A stretch of DNA of 20,355 bases, from positions 1 through 20,355 of the forward strand of contig DASXPG010000039.1 of assembly GCA_036493755.1 (NCBI GenBank), in the 5' to 3' direction. The notes below the pieces were generated by a model. The model did not search any database. It was not told where the DNA came from and was given only the letters and a program-made list of their open reading frames with translations. Made by a program: the position numbers and the translations under genes. Origin of the DNA: DASXPG01 sp036493755. GTDB taxonomy: Bacteria; Gemmatimonadota; Gemmatimonadetes; Gemmatimonadales; JACORV01. Shown here one piece after another: positions 15,360 through 20,355 of this stretch; the first letter of the stretch is position 1, and each line of letters opens with the position of its first letter.

Positions 15360-16553
15360 CTAACGGGCGAAGGTGTGGGCGACATCGAGAACCGCGTCGA
15401 TCACGTCGGCGACGTCCCGGTCGCTCAGCTGCGGATGCAGCGGGATGCTGAACATCCGCTGGTAGTTCGCGTAGGCGACGGGGAAGCTGTCGGGGCGGTA
15501 CCCGTACTTGTCGCGGTAGTACGGGTGCACGTGGAGTGGAATGAAGTGAACCGACGTGCCGATGTTGCGCGCCGTCAGCTCTTCGATGAACTCGTCGCGG
15601 TCGATCGCCAGCATCCCCGGGCGCAGCCGGAGCGCGTAGAGATGCCAGGCGTGCTCGACGTGGGACTGGCTGACCGGGGTCTGCAGCGCCGCTTCGCCGA
15701 TGAAGGCCTCGGTATAGGCCCGCGCCACCTCGGCGCGGCGCCGCTGGAATCCCTCGAGCTTCTTTAGCTGGACCAGGCCGATCGCGGCCTGGATGTCGGT
15801 CATGTTGTACTTGAAGCCGGGGAGCACGACCTCGTACTTCCACGAACCGCCCTTGGCGTAGCGCTTCCAGGCGTCGCGGTTCATTCCGTGCAGGCTCACC
15901 ATGCGCGCCCGGTCGAGGAACGCCGGATCGCCGGTGAGCATCCCGCCTTCGGCGGTGGTCAGATTCTTCGTCGCGTAGAAGCTGAAGGCAACCGGGTTCG
16001 AGCCCGAGCCGATCATCCGCCCCTTGTACGACGCGGGGAGCGCGTGCGCCGCGTCTTCGATGACGACGAGGTTGTGCTCCTGCGCGATGATGTTGATGGA
16101 GTCGAGATCCACCGGGTGTCCGGCGAAGTGCACCGGAATGATCGCGCGGGTGCGCGGCGTGACCGCCGCGGCGACCTGGCGCGGGTCCATGTTCAGCGTG
16201 TCGGAGAGAACATCCACCAGCACCGGCGTCGCGCCGACGTGCTCGATGACGTTGGCCGTCGCGGTGAAGGTCATGGCGGTGGTGATGACTTCATCGCCCT
16301 CGCCGATGCCCAGGCAGGCGAGCGCGGTGTGCAACGCCGCGGTGCAGGAGTTGAGGGCGAGAGCGCCGGGGGCGCGGACCGCGCTGGTGAACTCCTGCTC
16401 GAAGCGCCGGGTCTTGGGCCCGGTGGTGATCCAGGGAGAGCGGAGCGTATCCACCACCTCCTGGATCTCCTCCTCGCCGATCGACGGCGGCGAGAAGAGC
16501 ATGAATTCGCTGCGGATGCCTTGCCGGGTCTCCGGCCTGCCGACCGTGGTCAT
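15360..16553 (-). CDS. DegT/DnrJ/EryC1/StrS-family PLP-dependent sugar aminotransferase
   Basis: Protein of 397 aa in the family that transaminates nucleotide-linked keto-sugars (ArnB, PglE, PseC). Motifs: PWITTGPKTRRFE at 40-52, LNSCTAALHTAL at 67-78, the Asp-containing VVIEDAAHAL near 163-172, and SFYATKNLTTAEGG at 191-204 with PLP Schiff-base Lys196. It starts in an ATGA overlap with the membrane dehydratase gene, so the 4-keto-6-deoxy product of that enzyme is the likely substrate, giving a UDP-4-amino-4,6-dideoxy-hexosamine with glutamate as donor. Length and motifs are ordinary for the family. Confidence 0.94.
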   Translation of the reverse strand: MTTVGRPETRQGIRSEFMLFSPPSIGEEEIQEVVDTLRSPWITTGPKTRRFEQEFTSAVRAPGALALNSCTAALHTALACLGIGEGDEVITTAMTFTATANVIEHVGATPVLVDVLSDTLNMDPRQVAAAVTPRTRAIIPVHFAGHPVDLDSINIIAQEHNLVVIEDAAHALPASYKGRMIGSGSNPVAFSFYATKNLTTAEGGMLTGDPAFLDRARMVSLHGMNRDAWKRYAKGGSWKYEVVLPGFKYNMTDIQAAIGLVQLKKLEGFQRRRAEVARAYTEAFIGEAALQTPVSQSHVEHAWHLYALRLRPGMLAIDRDEFIEELTARNIGTSVHFIPLHVHPYYRDKYGYRPDSFPVAYANYQRMFSIPLHPQLSDRDVADVIDAVLDVAHTFAR

Positions 16554-18703
16554 GCGGTACCCTTTCGCGGCGTGCGCGCGGAGGACGAAATCGTTCCCGT
16601 GCGCCGCTGCTGTATTGCGATCGGGATCGGTGCCTGGATGCGCGCGTCCCGAATCGAGAGGGTGCGCCGCGCCCGGCCGTTACCGTTGCCGTTGGCGTGG
16701 CTCTTCCCGTTGCCGTTGGTGTGCTTCCCATTCCCATTGCCGGTGTGGGCGACGAGGCGCCCATTGCCGTTCCCGGCGTGCGGTAGCTCCCGCAGCGCCG
16801 GGGCGTACTCGGGGATGAGCGTGTCGAGCGCTCGTAGCAGCGCCGGCTCATCGTGACGAGCCATGAGATGGAGCAGATGCCGCAACCGCTCGGCGAGAAC
16901 CGTTCCGTCCGCGGAGCTGCGTTCGACGACGCGGATCTTCTCGATCGTCGTCGGGACCGCCTGTTCGCCGGGGGCGACCAGCTCTTCTTCGAGCTTCTCG
17001 CCGGGCCGCAGGCCGGTAAAGACGATCTCGACGTCCTTGCCGGGCACCCGGCCCGACAGGCGGATCAGCTGCTCGGCGAGGTCGACGATGCGGATCGGTG
17101 TGCCCATCTCGAGCAGCGCGATGCGGCCGGCGCATTCCTGGAGCGAGATCGACTGGAGCACCAGCTGCACCGCTTCGGGAATGGTCATGAAATAGCGCGT
17201 CACATCGGGATGTGTGACGGTGATCGGGCCGCCGGCATTGAGTTGGCGCTTGAAGAGCGGTACCACGCTGCCGTCGGAGCCGAGGACGTTGCCGAAACGC
17301 ACCACGCGGAAGTCGGTGCTCGAATTCTGGAGCGAGGGAAGCTCGAGGACGATCCGCTCGCCGACCCGCTTGGTGGTGCCCAGCACGCTGGTCGGGTTGA
17401 CCGCCTTGTCGGTCGAGATGCAGACGAACTTGCGGGTCCCCGCGCGCGCCGCGGCGCGGGCCAGCCGCAGCGTTCCCATCACGTTGTTCCAGACGCCCTC
17501 GACCACATTCGCCTCGAGCATCGGCACGTGCTTGTAGGCGGCGGCGTGGAAGACCACGTCGGGGCGCAGGTTCTCGAAGACCTGCTCGAGCCGGTCGGAG
17601 TTGGTGACGCTGGCCAGTACCGGGACGATGTCGAGGGCCGGATTGCTGCGGCAGATCTCGTGCTGGATGAAGTACAGCGGGCTCTCGGCGCGCTCGAACA
17701 GAATGAGCTGCGCGGGATGAAAGCGGGCGACCTGGCGCGCCAGCTCGGAGCCGATGGAGCCGCCGGCGCCGGTGACCAGAATCACTTTGCCGGCGAGCTC
17801 GGGTTCGACCCCGCCATCCAGGTCCAGCTGGATGGGCTCGCGGCCGAGGAGGTCCTCGATCTCGACGTCGCGTACCGCGCTCATCTGGACGTCGCCGGTC
17901 ATGAGATCCTGCAGCGGCGGCAACAGCTTTACCTCGCAGCCGGCGCCGACGCAGCGATCGACGATGCGGCGGAGCTCTTCGGGCCCCGCGGATGGAATGG
18001 CGATCAATGCGACGCTGGCCGAGTGGACGGCGGCAAGCCGGCGCAGATCGCCGGTTCCCCCTACGACGGGCACGCCGTGAAGACGCAGCCCGATCTTGGC
18101 AGTGTCGTCATCGATGAGGCCGACGACGTTGAAGAGGTGACGGGGGTCGTGAAGGATCTGGCGGAGCAGCTGCTCGCCCGCTTCACCGGCGCCGACGATC
18201 AGCGTGGGACGGCCGGCCGCGACCGGAAGCGGCGCGCTGCGCTCGCGGGCGAATCGCGCGGCCACCCGGACGCCGGTGGTGAGCGCGATCACCAGAAGCC
18301 AGTCGATGACGAAGACGGAGAGCGGAATACCGCTCAGCCGCCCGAGAGCCAGAAGCGTCAGCGGGAAGATGATGGACCCGATCGTCACGGCCTCGACGAT
18401 GTTGACCGCGTCGGTGAGCCCTACGTGCTGCCAATAGGAGCGGTCGAGCTTGAAGCGGTGCGAGATCACCAGGCGGATCGCGATCAACCAGGGCAGCGTC
18501 CGGGCAAGACGCCCCAGGGCGTCCGAAGGAAGGCGAAGATCGTATGCGACGCCGAAGGCGCCGGCGTAGGCGACGGCGGCCAGACCGATCTGGGACATCA
18601 CGATCAGTGCTCGGCGGCGCATCGGCGATGAGAACTTCAGTCGTGTGTTCATTCTGTCGATGTTGTTTGGCACGTTCCGCGCCGACCCTGCGACTCGCCA
18701 CAT
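16550..18703 (-). CDS. Membrane-bound nucleoside-diphosphate-sugar 4,6-dehydratase/epimerase (PglF/WbpM/CapD family)
   Basis: Protein of 717 aa. About four transmembrane helices (roughly 35-155) precede a first Rossmann domain (TLIVGAGEAGEQ near 168) and a catalytic short-chain dehydrogenase domain with VTGAGGSIGSELARQ near 310-325. The active-site region is ISTDKAVNPTSVLGTTKR, giving Thr431, Asp432, Lys433 and Lys445; the position usually Met in this family is Leu441. These enzymes convert UDP-GlcNAc to UDP-4-keto-6-deoxy-GlcNAc. The C-terminal 80 residues hold a Gly/Asn-rich low-complexity tail. The start at 18703 has a weak AGG 7 nt upstream; in-frame ATGs at 18652 and 18622 are plausible and would not remove the helices. 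It is the first gene of the operon and overlaps the aminotransferase gene by ATGA. Confidence 0.92.
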   Translation of the reverse strand: MWRVAGSARNVPNNIDRMNTRLKFSSPMRRRALIVMSQIGLAAVAYAGAFGVAYDLRLPSDALGRLARTLPWLIAIRLVISHRFKLDRSYWQHVGLTDAVNIVEAVTIGSIIFPLTLLALGRLSGIPLSVFVIDWLLVIALTTGVRVAARFARERSAPLPVAAGRPTLIVGAGEAGEQLLRQILHDPRHLFNVVGLIDDDTAKIGLRLHGVPVVGGTGDLRRLAAVHSASVALIAIPSAGPEELRRIVDRCVGAGCEVKLLPPLQDLMTGDVQMSAVRDVEIEDLLGREPIQLDLDGGVEPELAGKVILVTGAGGSIGSELARQVARFHPAQLILFERAESPLYFIQHEICRSNPALDIVPVLASVTNSDRLEQVFENLRPDVVFHAAAYKHVPMLEANVVEGVWNNVMGTLRLARAAARAGTRKFVCISTDKAVNPTSVLGTTKRVGERIVLELPSLQNSSTDFRVVRFGNVLGSDGSVVPLFKRQLNAGGPITVTHPDVTRYFMTIPEAVQLVLQSISLQECAGRIALLEMGTPIRIVDLAEQLIRLSGRVPGKDVEIVFTGLRPGEKLEEELVAPGEQAVPTTIEKIRVVERSSADGTVLAERLRHLLHLMARHDEPALLRALDTLIPEYAPALRELPHAGNGNGRLVAHTGNGNGKHTNGNGKSHANGNGNGRARRTLSIRDARIQAPIPIAIQQRRTGTISSSARTPRKGTA
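16670..16774 (-). repeat. Low-complexity Gly-Asn repeat coding segment in the dehydratase tail
   Basis: Codons for residues about 644-678 encode repeated Asn-Gly pairs (GNGNG, GNGNGK, NGNGK, NGNGNG) separated by short His/Lys/Arg/Ala pieces. In the DNA this appears as repeated CCGTTGCC/CCATTGCC units. It lies outside the catalytic domain. Confidence 0.8.
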
Positions 18704-18887
18704 TCGATCGCCTGATCGTGCTCATCCCAAGGCCATTTTCAGGCAGATGATGAGGGAACCCGCGATGTCGGAGTGCGCGCGTCAATCGCCACAAAACGCG
18801 GCGGAACATTGTTGAGGGGGGACGCGAAATGGTGCGACGAAGCGCGGTGACTCGTCTGATTCGTCGTATTGGTGCGGAGGAAGGTTG

Positions 18888-18903
18888 CGGTCCCGGGTTT
18901 GCA
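18888..18903 (+). promoter_or_regulatory. Possible sigma-54 (-24/-12) promoter element
   Basis: The sequence CGGTCCCGGGTTTGCA has GG and GC separated by 10 bp and a perfect TTGCA -12 half, but only a weak -24 half. Transcription would begin about 50 nt before the Wzc-like start. Chance occurrence is quite possible. Confidence 0.25.
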
Positions 18904-18947
18904 TAGTGAGGAGGTGGCCGGCGGCCAGAGTGGCGCGGTCACCCGAA

Positions 18948-18952
18948 AGGAG
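18948..18952 (+). promoter_or_regulatory. Shine-Dalgarno AGGAG of the Wzc-like gene
   Basis: AGGAG lies 11 nt upstream of the ATG at 18964; a second in-frame ATG at 18970 would be 17 nt away. This favours the first ATG. Confidence 0.6.
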
Positions 18953-18963
18953 ATTGAAGAGCA

Positions 18964-20355
18964 ATGCGCATGGAGATAGAGCGATCGTCGCTGCCGCCCG
19001 CTGGTCCGTGGGGCACGGAGCTGGTTACGAGGCCGCAGTATCAGCCGACCACTCCGATGGCGGCTTCAGCCGAAGCCGCACCCCGCAGCGAATGGCAGCG
19101 TTACTTCGCAGTTGTTGGGCGCCACAAAACCATGGTGGCCATCATCACGCTGCTCGGCAGCGCGCTCGGATTGGTTGGCGCGCACTTCCTGCCGCAGGAG
19201 TATGACACCAAGGCCATCCTCTGGGTCGAGCGTCTCAACAAGGACCGCCCCGACGAGGACCGTGACCCGGTCGCCCAGGAGGTGAGCAACACCACGATCG
19301 ACGCGCCCGGATGGGTGCAGGTCGTCACCTCGAATTCGGTGCTCGACTCGGTGGTGCGCCGGATGCGCACGTACGTCGTCCCCAAGGAGCCCGCAGACGC
19401 TCCGGCTGTCGCGGGACTGCAGATCACCGATCAGCTCATCCCCGGTATCTATAGAGTCATCGTTGCCCGCAGCGGCCGGACCTTCGAGTTCGACCAGCAG
19501 GACGGCACCGTTCTCCAGCGCGGCAACGTCGGCGATTCCATCGGCCTGGCGCAGGGAATCCAGTGGGCGCCCTCGGCGGCGCTGCTGCCGGCTGGCAAGC
19601 GGCTCGAGGTCAACGTCATGGCGCCCTACGAGGCGTCACAGGCGCTGGCGAAGGACCTCAAGGTCCGCGTCGATGAGGGCTCGAGCTTCCTGGTCATTCA
19701 ATTGAAAGGAAAAGATGCTGCCCGCACCGCGGGTATCGTCAATGCGGTGGCCTCACGCACCGTGGTCATCGCGGCGGAGATGAAGAAGCGCCGCTTCCAG
19801 GATCTCGCCACCATTCTGAGCGACCAGTACGACCATGCGAAGCAGAACCTGGACAGCGCCGAGTTGCGGCTGCGTGATTATCGTATCCGCACCGCCGGCG
19901 CCCTGGGCGCGCGCACCGTCGCGCAGGAACAGCCCAATGTGAACGTGCCCCAGCCCTGGCAGCTGCAGGGTACCATGGATGACCTGGCGCGCCAGAAGGC
20001 AGTGCTCGACCAGGTGGCGCATACGCGTCCCGGCCAGCCGCTCCGCGTCGAAGCGCTCGCCGCCCTCCCGGCCACGCACAATTCCCCCGAGCTGACCGAA
20101 GCCCTGGCGGCCGTGACCGCCAAGCAGGCCCAGCTTCGCGATCTCAAGACCCGCTACACTGATGAAGCGGCTCCGGTGCTCCAGCTCCAGGGCGAGATCG
20201 ATTCGCTGCAGAGCAGCGCGATTCCCGCGCTGGCCGCCTCGCTCTCCCAGGAGCTTGGCTCCGAGCAGCAGACCTACCGGCCGCAGATCAACAACACCGT
20301 GGGCCAGCTGCGCCGCATCCCGACCCTCGAGCTCGACGACGAGCGGCTCTCCCGC
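18964..20355 (+). CDS. Polysaccharide chain-length determinant / Wzc-type co-polymerase, 3' end cut by window edge
   Basis: The frame is open from the ATG at 18964 to the window end; 464 codons are present. A 50-residue cytoplasmic N-terminus precedes a first membrane helix (about 56-76, TMVAIITLLGSALGLVGAHF), then QEYDTKAILWVER, typical of the Wzz domain start. A long periplasmic part follows, with probable coiled coils around 265-310 and 370-464 rich in Ala/Leu/Gln/Glu. This matches Wzz/Wzc/GumC-type proteins that control chain length in Wzy-dependent export. The second membrane helix and any C-terminal tyrosine kinase domain would lie beyond the window, so whether it is a full Wzc cannot be said. 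It is divergent from the operon and probably begins a second transcription unit for export functions. Confidence 0.88.
   Translation, partial: MRMEIERSSLPPAGPWGTELVTRPQYQPTTPMAASAEAAPRSEWQRYFAVVGRHKTMVAIITLLGSALGLVGAHFLPQEYDTKAILWVERLNKDRPDEDRDPVAQEVSNTTIDAPGWVQVVTSNSVLDSVVRRMRTYVVPKEPADAPAVAGLQITDQLIPGIYRVIVARSGRTFEFDQQDGTVLQRGNVGDSIGLAQGIQWAPSAALLPAGKRLEVNVMAPYEASQALAKDLKVRVDEGSSFLVIQLKGKDAARTAGIVNAVASRTVVIAAEMKKRRFQDLATILSDQYDHAKQNLDSAELRLRDYRIRTAGALGARTVAQEQPNVNVPQPWQLQGTMDDLARQKAVLDQVAHTRPGQPLRVEALAALPATHNSPELTEALAAVTAKQAQLRDLKTRYTDEAAPVLQLQGEIDSLQSSAIPALAASLSQELGSEQQTYRPQINNTVGQLRRIPTLELDDERLSR

Larger units (their letters stand above)
18704..18963. promoter_or_regulatory. Divergent intergenic region between the minus-strand operon and the plus-strand Wzc-like gene
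   Basis: These 260 bp separate the only divergently arranged genes in the window, so promoters for both directions should lie here. I see no clear sigma-70 pair. On the minus strand, TTGAC (18785-18781) could be a -35 element but lacks a good -10 partner. Inverted 7-bp arms CGACGAA (18835-18841) and TTCGTCG (18860-18866) with an 18-nt spacer could be an operator. A small hairpin TGGCC/GGCCA (18915-18927) lies in the presumed leader of the plus-strand gene. No coding region is supported. Confidence 0.55.

Noticed and set aside
16853..18631. Plus-strand open frame of 592 codons
   Set aside because: It is antisense to the dehydratase catalytic region and has an Asp/Arg/Gly/His-rich composition typical of a shadow frame.
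18704..18963. c-di-GMP riboswitch (GEMM-type) in the leader of the Wzc-like gene
   Set aside because: The conserved core and tetraloop receptor sequences were not found; only a small 5-bp hairpin is present.

Overview
The window is high-GC DNA (about two-thirds G+C by eye) holding most of a surface-polysaccharide (capsule/EPS or O-antigen-like) locus. Proline-rich lipoproteins, frequent GTG starts and overlapping genes suggest a soil or sediment bacterium. I lean towards Gemmatimonadota from the general look of the proteins, but no rRNA or other phylogenetic marker is present. No tRNA, rRNA, CRISPR array, insertion sequence or convincing terminator was found.

Layout. Fourteen genes lie on the minus strand, from 18703 down to the left edge, mostly overlapping or nearly touching (1-20 nt overlaps, several ATGA/GTGA), so they probably form one operon. 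In transcription order: a membrane NDP-sugar 4,6-dehydratase, a DegT-type PLP aminotransferase, a sugar N-formyltransferase-like protein, a PIG-L/LmbE-type deacetylase, a PglC/WbaP-type initiating phosphoglycosyl transferase, a FemAB-like/ATP-grasp fusion, four secreted lipoproteins, a nucleotidyltransferase-like/thymidylate-kinase-like fusion, a small P-loop kinase, a Wzx-type flippase, an O-antigen ligase/polymerase-family protein, and an asparagine synthetase cut by the left edge. A 260-bp divergent intergenic region (18704-18963) separates this operon from a plus-strand Wzc/chain-length-determinant-type gene cut by the right edge.

How the genes may work together. Dehydratase, aminotransferase and formyltransferase together fit synthesis of a UDP-4-formamido-4,6-dideoxy-hexosamine (a formylated relative of bacillosamine). 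The phosphoglycosyl transferase would load the first sugar on undecaprenyl phosphate. The flippase, the polymerase/ligase and the Wzc-like protein would export and polymerise the repeat. The FemAB/ATP-grasp fusion and AsnB may decorate the glycan with amino-acid or amide groups. This scheme is inferred from families and order, not shown by the sequence.

The most unusual part is 6662-10656: three tandem paralogous metallophosphoesterase-fold lipoproteins plus a stand-alone Ig/BACON-like lipoprotein related to a domain inside one of them. The three paralogs have lost different sets of metal ligands, all share Asn where the first metal-binding Asp is expected, and all keep four aligned cysteines and a C-terminal Cys-His. 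They look like a family of surface pseudo-enzymes inside a polysaccharide operon, and are my main candidate for an undescribed system.
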